NCBI GenBank assembly: GCA_033398695.1
Contig: CM065801.1
Coordinates: 101,859,170-101,923,169, forward strand
Direction: 5' to 3'
DNA from: Orobanche coerulescens
Lineage: Eukaryota; Streptophyta; Magnoliopsida; Lamiales; Orobanchaceae
Length of the DNA: 64,000 nt
In this document: positions 22,319 through 33,522 of the stretch, one piece after another
How the letters are laid out: each line of letters begins with the position of its first letter
Position numbering within the stretch: the stretch's first letter is position 1
Made by a program: the position numbers and the translations under genes
The notes under the pieces: generated by a model
The model's database searches: none
Seen by the model: the letters and a program-made list of their open reading frames with translations, nothing else
What the model was told of the DNA's origin: nothing

Positions 22319-23069
22319 GATTTTATGTCCGTCGAGGACACGTGACTTGGGTTTTGGCCCTGTGAACTGTTGTCGGTTTTCTATTTGCGAAACAAAACCT
22401 TTGGGCTGTGACCCTGTTGATTTTTGGAAAGATAAGGATTTGGAAATCCTAAATTGTTTTCTATTAAAACTCTCGATGGCATTTTAAACTATTTTATAAA
22501 TTGTTTCCCTTGATTTGTGATCTTTCGGTTTTGGAATGTTTTACCAAACTCATGCCTCGGGAAGTGCTTTTCGTTACGTTTGGAACTTTGAGGATTCCTG
22601 ATTATTATTGTTCTTGGAACTTGTATTGTATGGCTCGTATTTTTGCACTTGTACTTGCACTAGCAAAACAGAGGAGTTTTGCTAACCCTCGAGTATTCGG
22701 GGGGTGGATGTCTATTTTTGCATTCAGGTTTTAGAGCATAGCACAGGCTCGGCACGAAGAATGATGAAAGATGAACGATACTAATCACATGAGGATCCGT
22801 TGATGTCGTATTGGTCTAGTTGTATTTTCTTTTCCGCTGCAGTATCTTTTCCCCGTTGTACGGGAGTTTATTGTATTTTGACCCCTGCGTGGGTATGTGT
22901 TTGGAATTGAGTTGTATGTTATTATTGAAAGACCAAGTCGGTCTACTGAGTCATTTTAGCCTTAAAGGCGATGTTTAGATGTTTGATTTTAGTTATCAGC
23001 CTGGTAGATCCTCGAGGAGAGGGTCTACGGCGTGTAATATCCCTGAGTGGATTGGGGGTGTTACATAAA

Positions 23070-23081
23070 TGGTATCGGAGA
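23070..23081 (+). promoter_or_regulatory. Primer-binding site of the non-autonomous element
   Basis: TGGTATCGGAGA lies four bases after the LTR end. It is a variant of the initiator-Met PBS TGGTATCAGAGC; the gypsy elements here use TGGTATCGGAGC. Confidence 0.8.
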
Positions 23082-25398
23082 TTAGGTTGTGGAAACCTAG
23101 GCTGTCGGGTCAGTGGTGTCTGTTGAGTTTTGTCTTGTCGGATTTTGTCTGACTAAGTCATGTCGCGACGCGTCGTCTGAGTTTGTTGGTCGTGATTAGT
23201 ATCGTGGGCGATCATCATCTTCGTGCGACCAGTGGATGTAAGTCTCCCTTCTTTGTGTTGTGCCTCGTGTGACACGAGCTATTTTTATGATTATTTGTTA
23301 AGTGATGGAATCCTCTTATGGATTTTGATTTCTTGATATGTGATTATTTGACTCTCATATTTCGTTCATGTGAGGAGTAGTGTTGCTGGATTGTGCATGT
23401 TGGACTGTATTTCTTTTATCCGCTGCGTGAGTTCTTTTGTAATGGCTTTCGGTATTTTACCAACTGAGTTTTATTTCGAAAACCGATTCCCTTAACCGAG
23501 TTTTTGGCATTATGGTCTTGATCATTTTGGCGAAATTCCTATGACGGTATTTAGTATTTTGTAAATGGCTTTTGTAAGTTTTTGAAATATTACCGTCATC
23601 GGCCTTTTTAACGTTGTAAATGGTTTTTAGCCTGGTGAGTTCCGGCGCGGGACCCACGGCGCTATGAAGTTTTGTGTAATTACCTGAAATTTTTGGGCAT
23701 TCCAGCCCATTGAATTATTTTTGAAAACCTTGAGTATCTTAGAAAATAAAATTCGAGACGTACTTTTAAATGGATTGTATTTTCAAGGCGCCTGCTAGCG
23801 CAACAATATGTTTCAAAATTCTTCTATCTCGAGGACCAAAATGTTTTGAGATATTTTCAATGTTTTAGAAATACTTTTACTTAGACCCGAGGGTCGAATA
23901 TTTCTGAAAGTTTTTCACTAAGAGAAAGTGTCCTCATTTTTATCAAATGCGAAATGGTTTTCAAAAGTCTCGATAACGATGTTTTACGTTTGTATTTTTT
24001 TTTAAAGGTGATACTCAAGATCAACCGGTGTTCTTCTAAAATTATTTTCAAAATGAGGTTTTCGTTTTAAAACCTATCCATTCCTGTTTAAGGGCTGGGT
24101 ATGTATGTATGATGTTCGCGTTCTCATTATGATGTTTGCTCCCGAGTATGATCGAATTGGCGGTGTGAGCGTTGGGTCGCTTTCCATACAATTGTTGTGT
24201 TAGCCCTCTATGAGAGGTGGGATGTTGGTGTTGAATATTGTCGCCTCGTGGTGATTTCTGCGTTGTCGCACATGTGCGAGCTGTTAGAGCTTGGTTTGGT
24301 ATGGCCGTGTGCATCGGTAATCGTTCCGTTATGTGTCGGTTGTTTAATGTCTTGTTACCTTGCTCCTATTTTTGTGAATTTCGTGGATGAGGTCGGGGGT
24401 AATACCCGTATCATTCTTGGCTTCTGCATTTTCTCTTTCTCAAGTCTATTGATTCGCTCATGTTTGTTGATACCTTATGAACATGTTCTGTATTTCAGTT
24501 TCATCGTCCGAACGAACTGTGACCTTGTTGTGGGTCGATCTAGTTATCGCTGTGACTTTTTCGAGTTCGGTTCGATTCTTGTGAACCTTGTTCGGAAGTG
24601 ACATCATCTGGTTCTATTAGTTCTTTTATTCGAAGTGGATCGGATTTGGAACTCTTGTGTTTTCGACTTTGTCGACTCATTTTGTTCGTTGACATTTCTG
24701 GGCTTGTCCTGCCCCCTTGCTTTTGTTGAATCGAACGAGTGTGGTATTGTTTCGGGATAACTCGTTTGTCGTTGTGACTTTTCAATCGCTATTCCCTTTC
24801 CTGTGGATCTTATGGGAATGCATGTCTTGTTGTTCTCACCAGATCATCCTGGGAGTTGTTGTTTGAATTTTATTATCCTTCGTGTTTCGGACATGATTTT
24901 TTCGATTTTTGTTGTCTCGGTCGTTTGTTTGTTCGGTTTTTGTTCCCGTTTCGTGATTGTTGAGCGTTCAGGCTCCTTCGTAATTCCCTTAAGTTCGGGA
25001 AGTTAGTCTCGTTTTCAATCTTCCCACCCTTGGGCGGTGGAATTCCGTATTTGTTCAGCGATTGGCTCGCGTTGTGATTGATGTACCGTTGGGTAGATCA
25101 ATCGTATTGATTTTCGTTCGTTGTGTTTTGTGATTGTTCGGATAATTGACTTGATTGTATTATCCATTTGATGACGCTTGTCACTTGTTGGTTTTATTAT
25201 GTTTCTACCGGTGGCGTTGTGTTGGTCGTCGTGGAGCGTGTTTTCACGCCGTATGTCTCTTTGCGTTTCTTGCAGTGTTTCGCCGTTGGGCGCGAGTTTT
25301 CAGTTTTTGTGTATCTCGTCAAGTTCTCCTGGCAGGGGATATTTCTTCTCCCTACTTATTTTAAGTTTCGGGACGAAACTTCTTTTAAGGAGGTAGAA
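23082..25398 (+). other. Internal region of the non-autonomous element, no gag or pol
   Basis: No frame matches any retrotransposon domain; the longest ORF (134 codons at 24197) has no recognisable motif. The leader retains CGTGCGACC...GTAAGT (23225-23243), as in the coding gypsy elements. The 3' end retains TTTCGGGACGAAACTTCTTT and a purine tract AAGGAGGTAGAA (25387-25398) directly before the right LTR. The packaging and priming parts are thus kept while coding DNA was lost or replaced by unrelated sequence. Confidence 0.8.
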
Positions 25399-25934
25399 TG
25401 TAATACCCGTAATTTCGATTTCGGTAATTTTCTTTTTTTCGGCAGAAGTCCGTTTTGACGACTCGCTCATGACCGTTTCGTCATTCCGAGAATGATTAAT
25501 TCTGCACTTTTTGTCATCCGAGTTCGTTTCGTTATCGTTTTGTTGAGTTCCGAGCTTTTTAGCGACTTTTCCGCACTTAAGTTCGATTCTTGCGAATCTC
25601 GTCTGAAACTGTTGTTTCGAGTTTCTCGTAAGTTCATTTAATGTTATTATTCATGTTGCGATCTTTGGTTCGGTGTTTCAATCACGTATCGTGATTTACG
25701 GGCGTTTTGGGCCATTTTTGTAATTTCCCAAAGTTTGGGGTAATTACTTCCGTTGTCGAATTCCGACACTTCGGGTGGTCGGAATCGTGTGTTCTCTTAG
25801 CGCTTGGATTCGTCTTTGCGAGTACTTCGTAACCGTATCTCCGATTTTTACTCAGGTTCGGGTTTCGGGGTCGTCCGGGCCGTCGGAGTGGCCACGGCCG
25901 AGTCACGGACGGAGCAGGGCCTGGCCTGGCTGAG

Positions 25935-26190
25935 TTACGGCCGTAAGGTGCCGGTTACGGCCGTAATGTGTGCCGGTTACGGCCGTAAGTGTGATCGGGT
26001 ACGGCCGTACGGGCGCTGGGCATCTTCCAGACGAAGGCCGGTTACGGCCGTAATGTGTGCCAGTTACGGCCGTAAGTGCCCGGCGCTTGCCGGTGATTTT
26101 TGATTTAATGCGATTACGGCCGTAAGGCCTGCCGAGTACGGCCGTAAGGGCCGAGTTACGGCCGTAAGGAACTGCCGGTTACGGCCGTAA
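25935..26190. repeat. TTACGGCCGTAA palindrome array, right LTR
   Basis: About ten copies, most preceded by GCCGG or GCCGA where the left LTR has GCGA. The array begins TTACGGCCGTAA at 25935 and ends with a full palindrome at 26179-26190, ten bases before the TATA box. Confidence 0.92.
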
Positions 26191-26200
26191 CCTTGCCGGC

Positions 26201-26208
26201 TATATATA
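26201..26208 (+). promoter_or_regulatory. TATA box of the right LTR
   Basis: TATATATA in the same place as in the left LTR, ten bases after the last palindrome. Confidence 0.7.
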
Positions 26209-27195
26209 GCCTGGGCTCGGCCAAACTTCATTTTTACTCGATTTGTTTCCTTCTTTCGGCGACTGGTGACGGGTGCGACGGGAAATGGAGTTCTTGGCCG
26301 ATTCTAATCATTTCCAAGGCATTTTGGAAGATCCTTGTTGATTATATCAACATCTAATCCGTGTGTTTCGTCGAATCAAGGTATATTTCTTGATTTTCCT
26401 TCAAGTTGACTTTTTGGGAAATTTGTTCTTGATTTCGATTCTAGTCCAATTTTGATACATCGGTTGGTGTAGTATGATGTTATTAATCGTGTTCTATGGG
26501 TTGTATATCCATATATCGAGTTTGTTTAACTCGATTGATGATTCGAGTGTTCTTGGGAATTATTGAACATTTAGTGTTCGATTAAATGTCCCAATGAGTT
26601 TCCCTTCGATAGTTTGTTGGGATTTCCGTTGTTTTGGCCTTGATTTTCATCGTAACCATGTGTTATTGTTCCTTCCGGAGGTTTATAGGTGTTCGAGGAT
26701 TCCGATGTTGAATCTCGTCGGTGTTTGACGATTCGTGTGGTGTTATTCACGTAGTAATTGCGGTGCTATCGCGTTCTTGATAATGTTCGGAAGTTCGGGG
26801 CCGTTCGACCGCATTTCATCCGTCGTCTTCTTGCGATTGTGGTTTCGAGGCAAGTACCTTGCCCATACTATTCTTGTTTTGTGGATATGATAATTGGTGA
26901 TCGTCTTGGTGTATTTGTTTGTTTGTTTGAAATGTGTTTTCAAAAGATTCGGCTAGCCTCGTTAAAGGGTCACTTTCAAATGCGTGTGTTTTGTAAATTG
27001 TGTGGGTTGTAAGTGGCTATGTGAATCCTATGGATACGTTTGGTGTTGATGATGCATTTGGTATTTGCGTGTGGACGTATATCGTTTCATTTCGGTGCAT
27101 TGTGGTTTGACGAGGTGTTTTGCTAAGTGTTTGATACCTCTGAATGAATTGGTTGGATATCTTTGTTGCATTGTGCTATGTGTGTGATTTTTTTA

Positions 27196-27628
27196 GCTAG
27201 CCAGCTCGGGAGGGTTCTTCGAGGCCTCGGGCGGGATCATGATATTACTCTGTTCCCAAGGCGATGCATGTGTTGTGATTTGTTTAGCTATCCAGCTCGG
27301 GAGGGTCCTTCGAGGCCTCGGGCGGGATCATGATATTACTCTGTTCCCAAGGCGATGCATGTGTTGTGATTTGTTTAGATAGCCAGCTCGGGAGGGTCCT
27401 TCGAGGCCTCGGGCGGGATCATGATATTACTCTGTTCCCAAGGCGATGCATGTGTTGTGATTTGTTTAGCTAGCCAGCTCGGGAGGGTCCTTCGAAGCCT
27501 CGGGCGGGATCATGATATTACTCTGTTCCTAAGGCGATGCATGTGTTGTGATTTGTTTAGCTAGCCAGCTCGGGAGGGTCCTTCGAGGCCTCGGGCGGGA
27601 TCATGATATTACTCTGTTCCCAAGGCGA
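27196..27628. repeat. Five copies of the 91-bp minisatellite, right LTR
   Basis: Units start at 27196 and then about every 91 bases. The copy number equals that in the left LTR. It is followed by the two 109-bp units at 27646-27863. Confidence 0.93.
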
Positions 27629-28614
27629 TGCTTGGTGTGATATGTTATTTAGTGAATGTATTTTACTCACCGTGGGTTGGTTCGACGGGGCCACGACGGG
27701 TATCCCAATGGGTGAGTCCGGGATTCACGAGTAAAAACTTCACATGTTGGTGTTTATTTAGTGAATGTATTTTACTCACCGTGGGTTGGTTCGACGGGGC
27801 CACGACGGGAATCCCAATGGGTGAGTCTGGGATTCACGAGTAAAAACTTCACGAGTTGGTATTGATTTTATGTCCGTCGAGGACACGTGACTTGGGTTTT
27901 GGCCTGTGGAATCGTTGTCGGTTTTCTATTTGCGAAACAAAACCTTTGGGCTGTGACCCTGTTGATTTTTGGAAAGATAAGGATTCGGAAATCCTAAATT
28001 GTTTTCTATTAAAACTCTCGATGGCATTTTAAACTGTTTTATAAATTGTTTCCCTTGATTTGTGATCTTTCGGTTTTGGAATGTTTTACCAAACTCATGC
28101 CTCGGGAAGTGCTTTTCATTACGTTTGGAACTTTGAGGATTCCTGATTATTATTGTTCTTGGAACTTGTATTGTATGGCTCGTATTTTTGCACTTGTACT
28201 TGCACTAGCAAAACAGTGGAGTTTTGCTAACCCCCGAGTATTCGGGGGGTGGATGTCTATTTTTGCATTCAAGTTTTGGAGCATAGCACAGGCTCGGCAC
28301 GAAGGATGATGAAAGATGAACGATACTAATCACATGAGGATCCGTTGATGTCGTATTGGTCTAGTTGTATTTTCTTTTCCGCTGCAGTATCTTTCCCCGT
28401 TGTACGGGAGTTTATTGTATTTTGACCCCTGCGTGGGTATGTGTTTGGAATTGAGTTGTATGTTATTATTGGAAGACCAAGTCGGTCTACTGAGTCATTT
28501 TAGCCTTAAAGGCGATGTTTAGATGTTTGATTTTAGTTATCAGCCTGGTAGATCCTCGATGAGAGGGTCTACGGCGTGTAATATCCCTGAGTGGATTGGG
28601 GGTGTTACACTATG

Positions 28615-30070
28615 CATAGAAATTTATACTCTTATGATCATTCGTTATTTGTTCCACAATGTTTTACTGAGTCGGCACGTGAATTCTCATATAATAATCG
28701 ATTATGAAGGAAAGCAAATCTCCGTATTTTTGCTAACAACAATACGATGCAGCATATTATGATCGCCACAAACTTCATAAGATTTTTTTTAAACTAATTC
28801 ACAAAATATTTATATAAATAATCATTGAAAAGAAAATGTTGAATGATTAACATATCTATGAAATCCTAAAAACAACCCTATAAGCTTCATAATAAATACA
28901 ATTTTGTTGATTGTCTCAACTCTTGGCTATTTTTTCTTTCTAAATCTTATCTATATCTATATAAAGATTGAGTCCCAATACCATAAATGTTAGAATTAAT
29001 AATTATAATATTAGTATTAATATTTACAAAAGTGATAAATATAAGAATCTATGATTAAGTTTCACGTCATAAGTTAGTATTAATAGTTATTAATCAATAC
29101 ATAAAGATTGGGTTTCATGTCAAAAATGTAAGTATTGTTAGTTATATAATAATAATATTAGTACCTATATATCTTATATATATAAATATTGAGTCCTTTA
29201 ATTTATTGTGGAGTCTTAGTGATTAATGTTGTTAATGCATTTTTACATCAACATTGGCGAATTGAATGTAAATCGTTTAGGAATGAAGATGGAGAATGCG
29301 AAGTGTTGCATATCATTGAATGTGGAGTCTTAAAGTTGGAGTCAATTAATTGCAGGTAGTGAAATTAACAATGAAGTTGAATATGAATGGTTTCTGAGGA
29401 TACAAAAAATCATCGAGTTAAAAAAAACACAAACAAACTGAAAAAAAAACAAAAAAAAACACAGTGGCTTATCAATTCCGAGATCTATTTTGCTTCAAAT
29501 CAAGAACCCAGATTGCAAATCCTTTATGTAAATTTGAGGTAAATTATTTTTTTATAATAATTGAATTAAAGATTGTGTTTTTAGTGATTGCTTTTGAAAA
29601 TTGTTTGTGGGTTTTTGCGGGTTTTTAAAAGGGTGTTTGGAAATTTAATTTTTTGTTGATTGGTTATGTTTTGAAGTAAAAGGTTGCGGATGTTGCAAGG
29701 GTGACGTCAAAAAGAAGCTTGCTGAATCAAGGTCATGGTATGTTTTAAGGTTCTCTTTCTATGATGTTAGATTTTGATTTTGATAATGGGTTTGAGTAAT
29801 TTTTAATTTTGATATGGCATTCTCCAGTGTAGGAGTATGACAAAACAATCGGGTCGAGATCATAGCTACGCTGCAACCATCTCTCTCTCTTCACCTCAAG
29901 AACTTTTTTTATTCTATATTTCTTCGAATTTACCCTAAGGATTACGTTTGGCATAGATTACAGTGTTTTAATCTGATACGGGAAAGGGCTTTTTTCTTCT
30001 ACGGGAATCTCTCCTAGATTCGGTACTTTAATGAGGGTTTTGGTTTGATTGAAATTAGTATTTGGGTTTT
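28615..30070. other. AT-rich non-coding DNA upstream of the CLC-d-like exon
   Basis: 28615-28950 continues the host sequence broken by the LTR element. From 28956 there are repeated words of the type TATATAAAGATTGAGTCC (28959, 29100, 29180), which recur at 31146. From about 29460 the sequence looks like a gene leader: a GC-moderate stretch with GAGGTAAATTA (possible 5'-UTR donor near 29536), a T-rich run, then a purine-rich leader. No other coding sequence seen. Confidence 0.5.
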
Positions 30071-30090
30071 AGAGAGAGAGAGAGAGAGAG
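30071..30090. repeat. (AG)10 microsatellite just before the CLC-d-like ATG
   Basis: A perfect AG run that ends directly at the ATG at 30091. GA-rich leaders of this kind are common in plant 5' UTRs. Confidence 0.95.
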
Positions 30091-30282
30091 ATGTTATCCA
30101 ATCATTTGCAAAATGGAATGGAGACGGCGAAGCTGATATGGTCGCGTCTACCGGACTCGGAGGTGGAGGCAGATGACGGGAGTGGTCACGATGCGCTCGG
30201 TTGGCTTAAGAAAACCGACGGAAGCACTGATGAAAGCCTTGACTATGAAGTTATTGAGAATTTGGCCTACAGACAAGAGCAG
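30091..30282 (+). CDS. CLC-d: First exon of a CLC-d-type chloride channel gene, isolated
   Basis: The ATG at 30091 starts MLSNHLQNGMETAKLIWSRL and continues to SLDYEVIENLAYRQEQ, closely resembling the N-terminus of plant CLC-d, a voltage-gated chloride channel family member of the endomembrane (trans-Golgi) system. In the known protein the sequence goes on to the first membrane helices; here the open frame meets a donor-like CAG|GTGCGA at 30282/30283, as expected at the end of exon 1. No later exon is visible before the gypsy LTR at 31504. Either the remaining exons lie beyond the nested elements or this is a captured or truncated fragment. The 64 codons are intact. Recognition is from memory of the family and should be tested by search. 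Confidence 0.72.
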
Positions 30283-31190
30283 GTGCGAACACACTTAATA
30301 TGTTAAGTTTTATTTGTTTTCAAACTTACGAGTTGTACTTTGTTTTGTGATTATGGTGTTACGAATTCGCTCAACTAGATTTAGATGTTGTAGTTTTATG
30401 GTTTTTTTGTTTTTTGGATAATGTTAATTGTTAATGATTAGCGTAAATTTTTATAAGTTTTGTAATATTTGTTAAAACTATAACAATAAATTAATTTTCT
30501 AAAAGCTTCTACACACATCTGCATTCAATCATCAAATTATCAAACCGTTGCAAATTTATTTGGACGCATACATTAAGTATTTTTCTTAATTAGTAGATTT
30601 ATGATCAAAACTAAGTAATTAGAAGAGGTCATTCATATTCTTATAGAGGGATACATTCTACATATTGTTAGTATAAATAGTTTTGTTTATATGTCAAACG
30701 ATATATTAATCCAAACGAAAACAAGATAAAAACTCCTACCACTTGAACATGGTCGCATACCGAATATGAAGAGAAACCATTCATCAGCTAAGATACAAGC
30801 AATGACGGACAAGAAGATTATGACGAAACCATGTTCTCAAGTAGTACAATATTTGATGTGACTTATTCGAAATGAATCAAGTATTATTTGTAGATTATAT
30901 TGATTTAGTATGTTAATTTTTATATAACAATTAAATAAATGTTGTCGGCTTAACTTGACGCCCCAATTTTACCTATGAGGAGTTATTATCTCTTTTAACA
31001 AGTGAACAAAACCGACTCACATGTTTAGTAGATTGGTCTTTACAATGCTCATTAATGGACAAGTTAATCAATTTTTATTTAAAAAAGTTAGATTTTAAAC
31101 ATAAGCAAAAAAAAGACATGTGCATCGCACGGGTCTGAATGCCTCGTATATATAAAGATTAAGTCCAATAATTAATTGTGGAGTTTTCTC
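30283..31190. other. AT-rich stretch after the CLC-d-like exon
   Basis: No second exon of CLC-d and no other gene could be found on either strand. It would be intron 1 if the gene is real. Confidence 0.5.
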
Positions 31191-31503
31191 GACATAAATG
31201 TGAATTGAGTACAAGCCCAAATATATGAGCACTAAACTCATACAGTATTTAAGAATTTTTGCACCTCTTTCAACTTCATCACATTTGATGACTCATTTTT
31301 AATTGATACTAATATTGATGACTAATTTACATTTAAAGAATTCCCGCAATCCTTCAAGTTCCATCTCATTTCATAACTGAAATTTAAATCTCTGTGACAT
31401 AAATGTGAATTGAGTACAAGCACAAATATATGAGCACTAAACTCATACGGTATTTAAGAATTTTTGCACCCCTTTCAACTTCATCACATTTAATGACTCA
31501 TTT
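31191..31503. repeat. Two direct repeats of about 107 bp
   Basis: GACATAAATGTGAATTGAGT and the following 90 bases occur at 31191-31298 and again at 31397-31503 with few changes. The second copy is cut by the gypsy LTR at 31504. Confidence 0.88.
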
Positions 31504-33110
31504 TGTAACACCACAAACTAGGCAACTATGACAGTGTCGTGGACCCCCGACTGGACCCATAGGCGAATGAAAATTAATGACTTAAATAATATAATTATAG
31601 TACCGAACCACATTATATCATTAATTACTCCGATGAGGAGTTTCAAGTACAACACACCCAAGATAATACAGAATACATGTATATTTTATATGAAGATAAA
31701 ATATACAACACTCAATAAAATGAGTATTCAAACGAAAGTCTGCAGCGGAAATAAAGAAGAAACACGAATGACTGAAAGGACTGGGGCCCCCTACTAGTAT
31801 CACTGGGACTCCTCGCCGTCAATGTTATCTTCCCGTGCTTTAGTCTTGTCATGACCTGAAAACAACATCCCCCAACGGGGTCAGTTACACAAAACAACAA
31901 TCCTCAAGAGTTGAATAAACACAATCATGATACATCTTAATTATGAAATTAAGCTGAAGAGGGGCATCATAGTATGCCCGTAATGGTATGTGCAAGTGCA
32001 CAAGACGAGTGTCCGGACACACCCGCCCTTGTGCCTAATTAGTCTCACGGAGGTACGTTACCGTGTGCACAGTCCATTGTGTCGGTGAACCCGATCACGT
32101 GACTATCATGTGCCCGACTAAAAATTCCACACATCCCTACCCGGCCATGCAATACGAACCTAGAAGGTCATATGAACAAGAATGACCATGATGAATATTG
32201 ATGAATAACAATCCGACAAGGTCAAGAATGACTCACCGAGATGAGATAATAGTGAAATGAATGATATCTCACTGAAATGATCGGAACCGTCGTTCCTCGT
32301 AAATTGAATGATTAGTTTGGTAATTACAAGTCTCAACATGATTATTATACTATGAATGAATATGATTTATGAATGAACAATAACAAAAGGAATGATTATC
32401 CTTTTAACCGAGTAAGAATTAACTTACTCAACACCGGTGAAGAATTTCTTTCCTCGAACAAACGTCCTAAATGAGATGTCGGTCGCTCGAACAACCTTGA
32501 ATAATCAACAATCCGCTCAATATATGTATTAAGCACGATTATAACTAACTCAAAATGTCGATATGACAAAACCAAGTTCATTGGGGCATTACAACAAACA
32601 CGTTGTAAACAATCTTCGATTGTTTACAATAAACCTCCATAATATCCATACCAAACCTCCAAGGAGTGATTCAATCCATCAAAACGTCTTCAACACACTC
32701 AATAATACAAAATGAATACATAATTCGAGATTACATCGACATCTAATCGAAAACCCCAAATCCAAATCAATATTCAAAGTGTTCTTGAATAATCCCTATT
32801 AATCTGATGATAATCCTTAACAATTCATAATCACAAGTATATCACTTCATATATCATGATTATCACATCCAAAACATCATATATCAACTCAAAATCGAAA
32901 TCCAAGATGTTGAAGAATTTACCTTTGAAGATCCAAACACTTCGATCCGGTGAATACGTGTTAAATCGACTATCCAAGCTTCACAAATGAATGAAGATGA
33001 TGAAATCCGAACACACAAGTGTTTGATGATGAAAAATCTCTCCCACAAACCCTCTCTCTCGGAACCAAGATGAAAAAGTGGTGAAAATGAGAAAAACCCA
33101 TCGGTCCACT

Positions 33111-33118
33111 AATATAGG
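33111..33118 (-). promoter_or_regulatory. Candidate TATA box of the minus-strand LTR
   Basis: Minus strand CTATATTA, lying on the downstream side of the palindrome block, as in the other LTRs here. Confidence 0.45.
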
Positions 33119-33176
33119 TCACAGGGACGCACGACCAAACTGCACGATCAAGTATCCATGCATCCGGTCGTGCGTG

Positions 33177-33522
33177 AAGCTTCTGACGACAACTGATATA
33201 GCGCACGAGCGCCGCGCACGAGCAGTAACTCGTGCGGCCTGTTCGTGTGGCCCTGATTCAAACGCTGGGTCTCCTGCCCAGTCCAGTCGCAACACACGAG
33301 CACCATGCCCGAGCAGTTGCTCGTGTGGCCTGCTTGTGCGGCCCTGACTCGACCGCTGGGTCTCCTGCCCAGTCCATCCAAAGCACACGAGCACCACACC
33401 CGAGCAGTTGCTCGTGTGGTGCTGACTCGACCACTGGGTCTCCTGCCCAGTCCAGCCGCAACACACGAGCACCATGCACGAGCAGATGCTCGTATGGCCT
33501 GCTCGTGCGGCTCTGCTCGACA
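33177..33522. repeat. CACGAGCA / TGCTCGTG inverted-word array with tandem units
   Basis: Words CACGAGCA and TGCTCGTG (and GAGCAGTTGCTCGTG) recur many times, making imperfect palindromes around CGAGCANNTGCTCG. They are embedded in about four tandem units of roughly 78-92 bp that share GCTGGGTCTCCTGCCCAG. This fills the place where related LTRs carry TTACGGCCGTAA or GCCGCGGCAC. Confidence 0.85.

Larger units (their letters stand above)
19863..23065 (+). repeat. Left LTR of the non-autonomous element (3203 bp)
   Basis: TGTAATACCC...GTGTTACA. Internal order: about 500 bp of conserved U3 start, palindrome array (20401-20648), TATA (20657), a conserved GAGGCAAATAC site (21302), the 91-bp minisatellite, the 109-bp pair, and an end with purine/pyrimidine-rich text. 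It matches the right LTR closely except inside the palindrome array. Confidence 0.93.
19863..28609 (+). mobile_element. Complete non-autonomous LTR retrotransposon (8747 bp)
   Basis: Two LTRs of about 3.2 kb (19863-23065 and 25399-28609) flank 2333 bp of internal DNA without gag or pol. The 5-bp sequence CTATG is present on both sides (19858-19862 and 28610-28614), a perfect target duplication. A PBS follows the left LTR and a purine tract precedes the right one. The termini TGTAATACCCG...GGTGTTACA match the coding gypsy elements in this window, so it was probably mobilised by their proteins. Size and structure fit the LARD category (large non-autonomous LTR elements). Confidence 0.93.
25399..28609 (+). 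repeat. Right LTR of the non-autonomous element (3211 bp)
   Basis: Same structure and ends as the left LTR. Outside the palindrome array the two differ by scattered single bases, indicating a fairly young insertion. Confidence 0.93.
28956..31133 (+). mobile_element. Possible Helitron-like element carrying a gene fragment
   Basis: The left side begins TCTATATAAAGATTGAGTCC, resembling plant Helitron 5' ends. The right side has CATGTGCATCGCACGGGT at about 31112-31129, the typical motif near Helitron 3' ends, but the exact CTRR terminus and a proper hairpin are not clear. A second 5'-like start follows at 31140. It would explain why only one exon of the CLC-d-like gene is present. Tentative. Confidence 0.3.

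Noticed and set aside
24197..24601. 134-codon ORF in the non-autonomous element
   Set aside because: No recognisable domain or family resemblance; composition typical of a chance frame in GT-rich DNA.
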